Positions 18,191 to 25,223 of a DNA stretch of 44,061 nt are shown here, in pieces. Location of the stretch: positions 1 to 44,061 of the forward strand of contig CALUZQ010000013.1 in the NCBI GenBank assembly GCA_944325225.1, in the 5' to 3' direction. A program made the position numbers and the translations under genes. The notes under the pieces were generated by a model, which made no database searches, was not told where the DNA came from, and saw only the letters and a program-made list of their open reading frames with translations. Source of the stretch: an uncultured Elusimicrobiales bacterium (GTDB taxonomy: Bacteria > Elusimicrobiota > Elusimicrobia > Elusimicrobiales > Elusimicrobiaceae). Numbering within the stretch: the stretch's first letter is position 1; the number at the start of each line of letters is the position of its first letter.

Positions 18191-18246
18191 GGGTCTTTGG
18201 GCCTAGATTCGTAAAAGAAAAAGGCCTAGGTGTATCCTAGGCCTTT
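18191..18246 (-). promoter_or_regulatory. Composite upstream element, copy A, with terminator hairpin
   Basis: The 15-mer GGGTCTTTGGGCCTA (18191-18205, + orientation) is followed after 14 nt by an 11-bp perfect hairpin, 18220-18230 with 18236-18246 (AAAGGCCTAGG arms). It lies 81 nt before the paralogue 1 start. On the - strand the hairpin is followed by T residues, so it probably also terminates the 18267-18965 gene. Copies B (19047) and C (19752) share the layout. Confidence 0.55.
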
Positions 18247-18266
18247 AAACCATGGGCTCTCTGGGT

Positions 18267-18965
18267 TTATTTTGCCGGGCAGTTATGTTTTACCCCGTGA
18301 TATTTTTCATCTATGGTATATTGGGCGCCGCATTTCGGGCAGTGGGAAGCGGCAGCTTTTGCTTCCTGCTTTTTTTGAATGGGGGTACAATCGGAGCAGA
18401 TCCCTGTATAATCGGCGGCGGCACAATGTTGTCCGGGGAGCAGATCCTGCCCACAGCGCGCACAGATACGAGCTGTTTTTTGTTCGTTCTTTAACAGATT
18501 GTAGTAATAATTCAGATCGTGTGTGCTATAACCGTTGTGGATATCGCGGTCATGCTGCAGGAGCGCTTCGGCCTGGTGGAGAAGGCCTTCATTTATCGCT
18601 TCCTGCTTTTCTTGAACGGGGGCGGAATCGGAGCAGAGAGCTGTATAATCAACGGCGGCGCAGTGTTGGCCGGGGAAAACTTCCTGCCCGCAGCGGGCGC
18701 AGCGGTTGACGGAGTTTTCTTGGGCGGCGCATTCGTGTTTTACGCCATGGTATTTTTCGTCAACGGTATATGGGGCGCCGCATTGTGGGCAGTGGGAATC
18801 TTTATATTCGCGCATGGCTTTTACGGCGGCGCGTTCAATGGCGGCGGAAATCAGTTTTCCGTTTCCCCATTTTTCTTTGGCGTGCGGATCTTGCGATTGG
18901 GCGCAAACCGGCCAAGAAAGCGTTACAGCAGCTAGTACTAACAACAACCGTTTTGTGTTTTTCAT
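18267..18965 (-). CDS. Secreted zinc-ribbon-repeat protein (paralogue 2)
   Basis: 232 residues with signal peptide MKNTKRLLLVLAAVTLSWPVCAQ and ribosome site GAGGA. After a near-identical head (SQDPHAKEKWGNGKLISAAI) the modules run A (HCPQCGAPYTVDEKYHGVKHEC), B (CARCGQEVFPGQHCAAVDY), a helical linker (about 125-165, Gln/His/Tyr-rich, with NDLNYYYNLL-like residues), B again (CARCGQDLLPGQHCAAADY) and A again (HCPKCGAQYTIDEKYHGVKHNC). The A-B-linker-B-A order is mirror-like and differs from paralogue 1, so modules have been shuffled after duplication. Probably periplasmic or surface metal-binding; function unknown. Confidence 0.75.
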   Translation of the reverse strand: MKNTKRLLLVLAAVTLSWPVCAQSQDPHAKEKWGNGKLISAAIERAAVKAMREYKDSHCPQCGAPYTVDEKYHGVKHECAAQENSVNRCARCGQEVFPGQHCAAVDYTALCSDSAPVQEKQEAINEGLLHQAEALLQHDRDIHNGYSTHDLNYYYNLLKNEQKTARICARCGQDLLPGQHCAAADYTGICSDCTPIQKKQEAKAAASHCPKCGAQYTIDEKYHGVKHNCPAK

Positions 18966-19046
18966 AATTTCCTCGTAAGTTTACAGCATAAGCAACTGTT
19001 TACTGCTTCTTACCACTACTCTATGAGATTTTTTGTTGGAGAGAAA

Positions 19047-19102
19047 GGGCCTTTGGACCTAAAAAAAAATGGGAAAAAGACCTAGATAAATATGGGTCTT
19101 AG
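19047..19102 (-). promoter_or_regulatory. Composite upstream element, copy B
   Basis: 15-mer GGGCCTTTGGACCTA (19047-19061), then 15 nt, then arms AAGACC (19077-19082) and GGTCTT (19095-19100). It lies 82 nt upstream of paralogue 2. Layout matches copies A and C. Confidence 0.55.
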
Positions 19103-19130
19103 GAGAAGAAATTTAGCTTTTTATCCATAA

Positions 19131-19155
19131 AAAAGCCCCCGTAGAGGGGGCTTTT
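19131..19155 (-). terminator. Intrinsic terminator of the split small secreted gene
   Basis: Perfect 10-bp arms AAAAGCCCCC (19131-19140) and GGGGGCTTTT (19146-19155); on the - strand T residues follow. Confidence 0.85.
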
Positions 19156-19167
19156 GAAAGCAAATGT

Positions 19168-19686
19168 TTATTGGGCTAATGCCGATTGCATTTCCATATT
19201 TAAAATTTCGGTTGCTTTGCCCAGCAATAATCCTTTTCCCTGAGCGTACATAACGGCAGTGAGAAAAGCGATGTATTTGCCCAGTTCTTTATCAATGGAT
19301 TGTTGTGGATATACCTGCTGGTTGCTTAACAGCAGTTCGTTTAGATTGGCTAAAATGGGGTCCAATTCTTCATAGACCTCATCGGAGGAACTTTGTATTT
19401 TGTTTAAAATAGACGGAATCTGTTGTTCAAGCAGTTTTTCAATAGATTTATCGGCTTCGGTCATAGAATCCAAATCCCGGTGGGCATCAAAAGTCATCTA
19501 ACCCATAGTAAGGGCCTGTTGGGTATTTTTAAGGATTTGGGGGTTTGTTTCTTCTTGGTCCACGCTGGACGCTGCCGCAGAAACAGAATCTTCAATCAGA
19601 GCACTGTTGCTGGAAGAATTTCCCGCCAAAGCCGCAGTAGAAACCGCCAAAGCGGCAAATAGTGCAAAAAGTTTCTTTAGTTTCAT
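19168..19686 (-). pseudogene. Small secreted helical protein interrupted by an in-frame TAG
   Basis: Two open frames lie end to end in the same frame. Residues 1-62 (19686-19498) start after GGAGGAG and carry a signal peptide (MKLKKLFALFAALAVSTAALA) plus a Ser/Ala-rich stretch. A single TAG (19500-19498) is followed at once by ATG and 109 helical residues (MTFDAHRDLDSMTEADKSIE, ending NMEMQSALAQ). Read through, it is one protein of about 172 residues. The second ATG has no good ribosome site, so either the gene is a recent nonsense mutant, the TAG is read through, or stop-start coupling (TAGATG) makes a separate cytoplasmic fragment. The family is not recognised. Confidence 0.55.
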
Positions 19687-19751
19687 AAATCTCCTCCGGT
19701 AAATATACGACTGTTTTTAATATCCTAATAAATCAACGCTTAAAAATCTAT

Positions 19752-19803
19752 GGGGCTTTGGACCCATATTCCCCCTGCAAAAGACCTATTAAATTTTTAG
19801 GTC
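19752..19803 (-). promoter_or_regulatory. Composite upstream element, copy C
   Basis: 15-mer GGGGCTTTGGACCCA (19752-19766), 14 nt, then arms GACCTA (19783-19788) and TAGGTC (19798-19803). It lies 66 nt upstream of the split gene and just upstream of divergent clpP, so it could act on both. Confidence 0.5.
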
Positions 19804-19834
19804 CTCTCCTCTAAAATATACTACAATGTAACAT

Positions 19835-20422
19835 ATGATTATACCTACTATTATTGAAAAAAATGTCGGATATGATATTTTCTCCCGCCTGCTCAAAGAC
19901 CGCATTATCTTTGTAGGCGGCCGCGAAGGCGAGGTGGATACCGCCAGCGCCAATATGATTATTGCCCAACTTTTGTATCTGGACGCGGACGACCCCACCC
20001 GGGAAATCAACCTGTATATCAATTCTCCCGGTGGTTTGGTTACGGCCGGGCTGGCTATTTACGATACGATGCAATTTATTAAAGCCCCCATTACGACTAT
20101 TTGCATGGGGCAGGCCATGAGTTTTGGCGCCGTCCTGCTGGCGGCGGGATCCAAGGGCAAACGCTATGCGTTGCCGCACGCGCGGATTATGATTCACCAA
20201 CCCTTGATTTGGGGCGGCGGCATTTCCGGCCAGGTTACGGATATTGAAATTGAAGCGCGCGAACTGCGCGACAATAAAGAACACTTGCTGGATATTTTGG
20301 CCAAACATACGGGCCAGGATAAAGAAAAAATCCGTTTGGACAGCGAACGCAACTACTATATGTCGGCGCAGGAAGCCAAGGAATATGGATTAATTGACGA
20401 AGTGCTCCAGCTGAAAAAATAA
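19835..20422 (+). CDS. clpP: ATP-dependent Clp protease proteolytic subunit, Asn at the catalytic Asp position
   Basis: 195 residues, usual ClpP length. The nucleophile Ser96 sits in [20 protein letters not shown] and His121 in HARIMIHQP, both as expected. The third triad residue (Asp171 in E. coli, ERDRFLSA) aligns without gaps with Asn173 in [19 protein letters not shown]. Activity may therefore be reduced or regulated. ClpP forms a tetradecameric chamber fed by ClpX or ClpA; neither partner is in the window. The ATG has no Shine-Dalgarno site and follows a TACAAT box by 7 nt, suggesting a leaderless or very short leader. A terminator follows. Confidence 0.92.
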   Translation: MIIPTIIEKNVGYDIFSRLLKDRIIFVGGREGEVDTASANMIIAQLLYLDADDPTREINLYINSPGGLVTAGLAIYDTMQFIKAPITTICMGQAMSFGAVLLAAGSKGKRYALPHARIMIHQPLIWGGGISGQVTDIEIEARELRDNKEHLLDILAKHTGQDKEKIRLDSERNYYMSAQEAKEYGLIDEVLQLKK

Positions 20423-20443
20423 GTGTTGGCTGATGTTATTTGA

Positions 20444-20477
20444 CGGGGAACAGTATTTTTGCTGTTCCCCGCTTTTT
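20444..20477 (+). terminator. Intrinsic terminator of clpP
   Basis: Perfect 10-bp arms CGGGGAACAG (20444-20453) and its complement (20462-20471), followed by CTTTTTG. Confidence 0.9.
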
Positions 20478-20551
20478 GTTAAAAGAGGGGAAATTTGGCA
20501 GATTGGTCAAGCCAGGGATATTTCCTGTTAATTAAAATAAAGGAGTTTTGC

Positions 20552-20692
20552 ATGGGGAGCCCCGGATCGGGGTGTACTTTTTCCGACAGGAAAAAGTACC
20601 AAAAAGCGTTCGCCCCAGCCCAAGGCCACCTTGTCCTTTTGCAGAAATATCCCCAACTTGTTGTTCCCTTCTTGTGTAAGCACCGTAATTAA
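20552..20692 (+). CDS. Possible 46-residue ORF in the pilin upstream region
   Basis: ATG at 20552 has an ideal AGGAG site six bases upstream. The product (MGSPGSGCTFSDRKKYQKAF, ending FLCKHRN) has no recognised domain. Its 3' end runs into the repeat at 20642, and the second repeat copy does not keep the frame, so this may be chance or a leader peptide. Confidence 0.25.
   Translation: MGSPGSGCTFSDRKKYQKAFAPAQGHLVLLQKYPQLVVPFLCKHRN
20574..20599. repeat. Perfect inverted repeat, 11-bp arms
   Basis: Arms GTACTTTTTCC (20574-20584) and GGAAAAAGTAC (20589-20599) around a GACA loop; directly preceded by a second hairpin with CCCCG/CGGGG arms (20560-20572). Absent from the second copy of the downstream repeat. 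Confidence 0.7.
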
Positions 20693-20762
20693 CGAAAGCT
20701 TGTTCAAGGCAGAAACCCCTGGCCTGGAAGGCCCTTGACTTGTTTTTTTTTTTTGATAAATT
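20642..20762 (+). repeat. Upstream repeat, copy 1, with T12 promoter-like core
   Basis: About 115 bp, clearly similar by eye to 27694-27812, with one single-base indel and scattered substitutions. The conserved core has a GGCCT/AGGCC mini-hairpin, TTGACT (20735-20740), T12 (20743-20754) and TAAATT (20757-20762), giving a 16-bp spacer. It lies 163 bp before the Cys-rich pilin gene. The unit reads as a sigma-70 promoter whose spacer length depends on a homopolymer. Confidence 0.7.
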
Positions 20763-20834
20763 GGGTCCATGGCGGGGGGGATCTGGCAAAGAGTAAAAAG
20801 CCCGTTAAGGCCACTTTTTGAAGGATTAAACAGC

Positions 20835-20921
20835 TTTCTTTCTGTTCCTCCTCGCACACCAAAGACAGAAAGAAAAACGGGGCGTAATAATGATTGCGCC
20901 CCTTTTTAATAAGAGGAGGAA
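20835..20921 (+). promoter_or_regulatory. Structured leader of the Cys-rich pilin: hairpin, terminator, anti-SD
   Basis: An 11-bp hairpin (20835-20845 with 20865-20875) exposes a pyrimidine loop. TTCCTCCTC (20845-20853) is perfectly complementary over 9 bases to the ribosome site GAGGAGGAA (20913-20921). Between them is a classic terminator (GGGGCG 20879-20884, CGCCCC 20897-20902, then T5). Such a layout fits transcription attenuation or translation control. Confidence 0.55.
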
Positions 20922-20924
20922 TAG

Positions 20925-22139
20925 ATGAAACTCAATCGGAAGAAAAAAGCATTCACACTGACCGAGTTATTGGTCGTAGTGATTGTGATTGGTATTTTGT
21001 CAGCCGCCGTACTACCCAAGTTTAACAAGGTATTGGAAACGCGCAAGACGACGGAAGCGGAAGAATTGCTGTCGGCGATTCGAACGGAACAGGAAAGACG
21101 GTGCACCTTGGATAAACCGTATGCGGGGTATTTTGATGATTTGGGGGATATTATAGCGTCCAAATCGGATACTCCGAAGACGGAAACGAAGAACTACAGC
21201 TATCAGCTGGAAGAGCATGGAGCGAGTGCGACGCGGCTGGACAAGGATTATAAGATAGCGATCCCTTCGTACAGTGATGGGCGGTTATGCTGTGAAGGGA
21301 GCTATTGTGCGAGTTTGAATAAGAATTATCCGCTGTGCAGTGAATTAAAGCCGGAAGCGGCATTATGTGCGGCGGACTTATGCGAAGTGGCGTATCAGTG
21401 CAATCCAGGAGCGACGGAGACAAAGACATGCGAATGTGGATCGCAGAGCCGTTCGTGCAGCGGCGGGTGTCAATGGAGCGCATGGAGCGGAAGCTGTTGG
21501 AATAAGAGCGGCGGACGGACGGAAACGAGACCGTGTCAGGAGCTGCAGAGCAATTTAAGAGGGACAGCAAAGCGAGTCTGCCAGCCGACCTGCGATGGGA
21601 AAGGAAGTTGCCCGGCGTGGACGACATCGGGTTGCAGTGCCTGTCAAGCGCCTGCTGGGGAGCCGACTACACAAGCGTGTCCTACTGGCTATACGGGCAC
21701 GCAGACGCGCACCTGGAATACGAGTACCTGCAGCTGGAATGCGTGGAATACAAGTGGCTGTGAAGAAGAGGGCGATTGTAACGATGCGGATTATAAGAAA
21801 TCGCACAAGTCAAAGTGTTGTGTAGATGCGCCTGAGACAGATTCCGTGTGTTGGAAATGTACTTTCAGTGGTACATGGACAACAGAAACCTATGAGGATC
21901 TCCGTGTTAAAAAATCATGCCAGTACTTATCTCATGTTTCTTGCCCACCAGATTCTTACGACAGTGAATGTGAAAAAAGATCCGGTTTCTGCTATTCCGA
22001 GGGGGAAAGCTGTTTAATCAGGCTAAAAAGATGTGGACAAAACGCAGACCCGCATGGTGACAGAGTTGTTTGCCCAGGTTACTATCAGAAAGTTAGAGTT
22101 TGTCGCGGAGATAAAACTTGTGCGCGAAATGGTTGGTAA
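20925..22139 (+). CDS. Cys-rich type IV pilin-like protein with thrombospondin-like modules
   Basis: 404 residues, preceded by AGAGGAGG. The class III leader MKLNRKKKA precedes FTLTELLVVVIVIGILSAAVLPKF; cleavage would follow Ala rather than Gly. A normal pilin stalk (to about 130) is followed by a long Cys/Trp-rich extension with TSR-like repeats such as CQWSAWSGSC with RTETRPC, TTSGCSAC, and TGTQTRTWNTSTCSWNAWN. The last 110 residues form a separate Cys-rich part. Bases 21180-21770 use G-ending and purine-rich codons unlike the flanks, suggesting mosaic origin. The extension would be displayed at the pilus surface, possibly for adhesion. It stands alone, with its own leader and terminator. 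Confidence 0.85.
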   Translation: MKLNRKKKAFTLTELLVVVIVIGILSAAVLPKFNKVLETRKTTEAEELLSAIRTEQERRCTLDKPYAGYFDDLGDIIASKSDTPKTETKNYSYQLEEHGASATRLDKDYKIAIPSYSDGRLCCEGSYCASLNKNYPLCSELKPEAALCAADLCEVAYQCNPGATETKTCECGSQSRSCSGGCQWSAWSGSCWNKSGGRTETRPCQELQSNLRGTAKRVCQPTCDGKGSCPAWTTSGCSACQAPAGEPTTQACPTGYTGTQTRTWNTSTCSWNAWNTSGCEEEGDCNDADYKKSHKSKCCVDAPETDSVCWKCTFSGTWTTETYEDLRVKKSCQYLSHVSCPPDSYDSECEKRSGFCYSEGESCLIRLKRCGQNADPHGDRVVCPGYYQKVRVCRGDKTCARNGW

Positions 22140-22163
22140 AGCGTATTTAGAAGGTATTAGATT

Positions 22164-22197
22164 TCCGGCGGGAGCTAAACGGCTTCCGCCGGTTCTT
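22164..22197 (+). terminator. Intrinsic terminator after the Cys-rich pilin
   Basis: Arms CCGGCGGGAGC and GGCTTCCGCCGG (one bulge) followed by TTCTTT. Confidence 0.75.
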
Positions 22198-22218
22198 TAG
22201 ATTTAATAAAATATATAT

Positions 22219-23463
22219 ATGCAGTCCGCTACCCGCCGTTCCATGATTATTATTGCCTTGGCAAACGGTTTATTGCTGTTTGGCTACGGGCTGTCGCTTC
22301 CTTTTTTTACGATTTATCTCATTACTCAGCGCGGGTTGACGCCGGCTATGGCCGGGCTGGTAATTGCTTTGGCCGGGCTGTCGCGCTGTGTGTCCAGCGG
22401 GATCAGCGGGGAACTGGCCGACGCTTTCGGCCGCAAAACCGTCATGGTGTGGGGGTTGTTTTCCCAAATTGCGGCTATGTTTGCTTTGGGGTTGTGTATT
22501 GAGCTGAAAGTACAGGTCGGCTGGATGCTGACCTGTTATTTTTTGACCACTTTTTTGGGCGCGTTTTTCCGCCCGGCCTCCAATGCCTGGGTAACCGATA
22601 ATACCTCTGCTAAAGAACGGGTGGAAGCGTTTGGCATTATCCGCATTGGGCTCAATATCGGCTGGGCGCTGGGCCCGGCGGCCGGCGGTTTTTTGGTGCG
22701 TTATTCCTACAGCTTGGCTTTCTTCTTTACAGCCCTTTTATATGCCATTACCATTTTGTACCTTTCCCGCCAAGTGCAGGATAATCACCAGCCGTGTAAA
22801 TCCAGAAAGCCCAGCTTTGTGTCGGCCTTGCTTTCATTAAAAGATACGCGCTTGGCCAAAATCTGTTTTTATGTGGTGGTTATTACGGCCGTCAATTCGC
22901 AGTTGGTGGTGGGATTGTCCATTCACTGCAAACAATACTTGCATATGCCGGAGAATTACATTGGCTGGTTTTTTACCATTAACGGGCTGGTGGTGGTGTT
23001 CTTGCAGTATTGGGCGACAAAATTAATGAGTAAAATCCGTCTTTCAACGGCGATGTTTATCGGCTGTGCTTTGTATGCAGTGGGGTTTGGTTCGGTGGGC
23101 TTTTTTGACGGGTTTGCGTTAATCGCCGTGGGTGTTTTTTTAGCGGGATTGGGCGAGCTGATTGTATCGCCCGGGGAGCAGACCCTGGTTTCCAACATCG
23201 CCTCGCGCGAAACACGGGGGCGTTATTTGGGAATGCTGATGGTTTTTTACAATTTGGGTTCTGCCGCCGGCTTTTTGGGGGCGGGCGTACTCAGCGATTA
23301 TATCGCTCCGCATTATTTGCCCGGCCCGTGGCTGATTGTGGGCACGGCGGCGTTGCTGGCCGGCTGGGGTTTTTGGCGTATGCGCCGCAGTTTGACCGAT
23401 GAAGAGGACGGAAAAACCAATGTGCCCGTTCCTATTAAAAAAGATACAATTACTTTAAACTAA
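22219..23463 (+). CDS. Major facilitator superfamily transporter (drug/sugar efflux-like)
   Basis: 414 residues with about 12 hydrophobic spans. The family motif A is present in the loop after the second span (SGELADAFGRKTVMV), and a related segment recurs around residue 330 (ETRGRYLGM). The MdtG/Bmr-like N-terminus (FGYGLSLPFFTIYLITQRGLTPAMAGLVIALAGLSR) suggests proton-driven efflux; the substrate is unknown. The start has no ribosome site and sits six bases after TAAAAT, suggesting a leaderless mRNA. It heads an operon with the DUF4321-like gene, maf and trxB. Confidence 0.88.
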   Translation: MQSATRRSMIIIALANGLLLFGYGLSLPFFTIYLITQRGLTPAMAGLVIALAGLSRCVSSGISGELADAFGRKTVMVWGLFSQIAAMFALGLCIELKVQVGWMLTCYFLTTFLGAFFRPASNAWVTDNTSAKERVEAFGIIRIGLNIGWALGPAAGGFLVRYSYSLAFFFTALLYAITILYLSRQVQDNHQPCKSRKPSFVSALLSLKDTRLAKICFYVVVITAVNSQLVVGLSIHCKQYLHMPENYIGWFFTINGLVVVFLQYWATKLMSKIRLSTAMFIGCALYAVGFGSVGFFDGFALIAVGVFLAGLGELIVSPGEQTLVSNIASRETRGRYLGMLMVFYNLGSAAGFLGAGVLSDYIAPHYLPGPWLIVGTAALLAGWGFWRMRRSLTDEEDGKTNVPVPIKKDTITLN

Positions 23464-23482
23464 TCACTAAGGAGTTTGCCGT

Positions 23483-23701
23483 ATGAGAGGAATTATCTTT
23501 GCCGTACTGACACTGCTTTTGGGTGCTTTTATCGGGTTGGGATTGGATAAATTGGCTTCCTTCCTGCCGGCCCAGCTGGATCAGGCCCTTTCCCGCGTGT
23601 ATGCCGTTGGCGTGCATCCGCTTTCTTTGCACATCAGCATTTGCGGCGCGCTGGGGCTGGTGTTTGGATATATCATCATTTCTAAATTTGTAAAGAAATA
23701 A
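23483..23701 (+). CDS. Small membrane protein, DUF4321-like
   Basis: 72 residues with two hydrophobic spans (MRGIIFAVLTLLLGAFIGLGL and HISICGALGLVFGYIIISKFV) and an AAGGAG ribosome site. Length, topology and the position directly before maf match the DUF4321 family found in many anaerobes. Function unknown. Confidence 0.7.
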   Translation: MRGIIFAVLTLLLGAFIGLGLDKLASFLPAQLDQALSRVYAVGVHPLSLHISICGALGLVFGYIIISKFVKK

Positions 23702-23702
23702 T

Positions 23703-24260
23703 ATGCAGTTTGTGTTAGCTTCCAAATCTCCGCGGCGGATTGCCCTGCTTAAAGAGCTGGGTATGAAATTTGATATTATTCCGTCCCAAACTCCGGAAAA
23801 CAGCACCAAAAAGCGCCCGGCGGCGCGCGTGAAAGAATTGGCGGTGCAAAAAGCGTTTGATGTGGCGCGCAAATATCCGGGGGCGGTAGTAATCGGGGCC
23901 GATACCTTGGTGTATTGCAAAGGGGAAATTATCGGCAAACCCAAGGACAGAGCCGACGCCTTGCGCATTTTAAAAAAATTAAATGGCAGCTGGCAGTCCG
24001 TTTATACGGGGGTATGTATTATCCATTTGAACGGACAGAAAATGCTGTTCGGGCATGAAGTTTCCAAGTGCAAAGCGCGCAAACTGTCCGAAGCCGAGCT
24101 GGAACATTTGGCCGGAAAGCATATGGATAAAGCCGGTGCGTATGCCGTGCAGGATAAAGACGATCAATTTATAGAAAAAATTGTCGGCAGCCGTACGAAT
24201 GTGGTGGGGTTTCCGGTGGAGTTTTTTCAAAAATTATTCAAGGAGTTTGTGGCATTATGA
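23703..24260 (+). CDS. maf: Maf-type nucleotide pyrophosphatase
   Basis: 185 residues. Signature SKSPRRIALLKELGM at the N-terminus, GADTLVYCKGEIIGKPKDRADALRILKKLNGSWQSVYTGV in the middle and DKAGAYAVQDKDDQFIEKIVGSRTNVVGFPVE near the end are all conserved Maf segments. The family hydrolyses dTTP, UTP and modified nucleotides, keeping them out of DNA and RNA. It starts one base after the preceding stop and overlaps trxB by 4 bases. Confidence 0.93.
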   Translation: MQFVLASKSPRRIALLKELGMKFDIIPSQTPENSTKKRPAARVKELAVQKAFDVARKYPGAVVIGADTLVYCKGEIIGKPKDRADALRILKKLNGSWQSVYTGVCIIHLNGQKMLFGHEVSKCKARKLSEAELEHLAGKHMDKAGAYAVQDKDDQFIEKIVGSRTNVVGFPVEFFQKLFKEFVAL

Positions 24261-25183
24261 TTGAAACGGATTTGGTAGTAATCGGCGCCGGGCCTGCGGG
24301 CTGCAGTGCGGCTATTTATGCGGTGCGTGCGGGCATTAAAACCGTTATAGCCGGCGGGGCTGTGCCGGGCGGACAGCTTTTGCAAACCAGCGATATTGAA
24401 AATTACGCCGGGTTTGTGGATCCCGTAGGCGGCTTTGAAATGATGGACAATATGCACAAACAGTGCAAACGGCTGGGTGTGGAATTTACGGCGGACGAAA
24501 TCGTTAAACTGGAAGGGGAAAAAACGCCTTTTATCCTTACCTGCGCCGACGGCAAACAATATAAGGCCGCGGCGGTTGTCGTGGCGACGGGTGCCAAAGC
24601 CCGCTGGCTGGGGCTGCCCGAAGAAGAAAAATTTAAAGGCCACGGGCTTTCCGCCTGCGCTACCTGCGACGGATTTTTTATGCGCGGCAAAACCGTATGT
24701 ATTGTAGGCGGCGGGAACACGGCGTTTGAGGACGCTCTTTTCCTGGCGCAGTTTTGTCCGCAGGTGTATTTAATCCATCGCCGCGACGCGTTCCGCGCCG
24801 ACCAGGTAACGGTGGAAAAAGTAAAAAATACGCCCAATATCCAGTTGGTATTAAACAGCGTGCCGGTGGAAATCATAGGGACGGACGCCGTAGAAGGCGT
24901 GCGGGTTAAAAATGTAAAAACGGGTGTTACTACGGATATCGCCTGCTCGGGGCTGTTTGTGGCGGTGGGCGCCGTACCGCAGACGGAATTTTTGAAAGAT
25001 TCGTTGGTGGCCCTGTCCGACAGCGGCCTGGTGCTGGCTGACGAGCGTACGCATACCACCGTAGAGGGGGTATTTGCGGCCGGCGATTGTGCCGATAAAT
25101 ACTATCGCCAAGCCATTATTGCCGCCGGTACAGGCGCTAAGGCCGGTATTGAAGCGGCGGCTTTTATCAACTTGCACCGCTAA
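24257..25183 (+). CDS. trxB: Thioredoxin reductase
   Basis: 308 residues. The FAD-binding GAGPAGCSAAIYAVRAG is at the N-terminus, the redox pair Cys134/Cys137 in SACATCDGFF, the NADPH-binding VGGGNTAFEDALFLA, and HRRDAFRADQ, followed by the FAD-contacting GVFAAGDCADKYYRQAI. It passes electrons from NADPH (or possibly another donor) to thioredoxin. It overlaps maf in ATGA, so the two are coupled. No terminator is obvious after it. Confidence 0.95.
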   Translation: MIETDLVVIGAGPAGCSAAIYAVRAGIKTVIAGGAVPGGQLLQTSDIENYAGFVDPVGGFEMMDNMHKQCKRLGVEFTADEIVKLEGEKTPFILTCADGKQYKAAAVVVATGAKARWLGLPEEEKFKGHGLSACATCDGFFMRGKTVCIVGGGNTAFEDALFLAQFCPQVYLIHRRDAFRADQVTVEKVKNTPNIQLVLNSVPVEIIGTDAVEGVRVKNVKTGVTTDIACSGLFVAVGAVPQTEFLKDSLVALSDSGLVLADERTHTTVEGVFAAGDCADKYYRQAIIAAGTGAKAGIEAAAFINLHR

Positions 25184-25223
25184 GCGTTTGCATGGGCCCC
25201 GGTCTGGGCGGGGGAGTTTGCGC

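Noticed and set aside
20735..20762. T12 tract as an intrinsic terminator U tract
   Set aside because: The only stem nearby has five pairs and is separated from the T run by about nine bases; a terminator for clpP already exists upstream.
21367..22017. Overlapping open frames in other + strand frames within the Cys-rich pilin gene
   Set aside because: They lack ribosome sites and arise from the G-rich codon pattern of the real frame.
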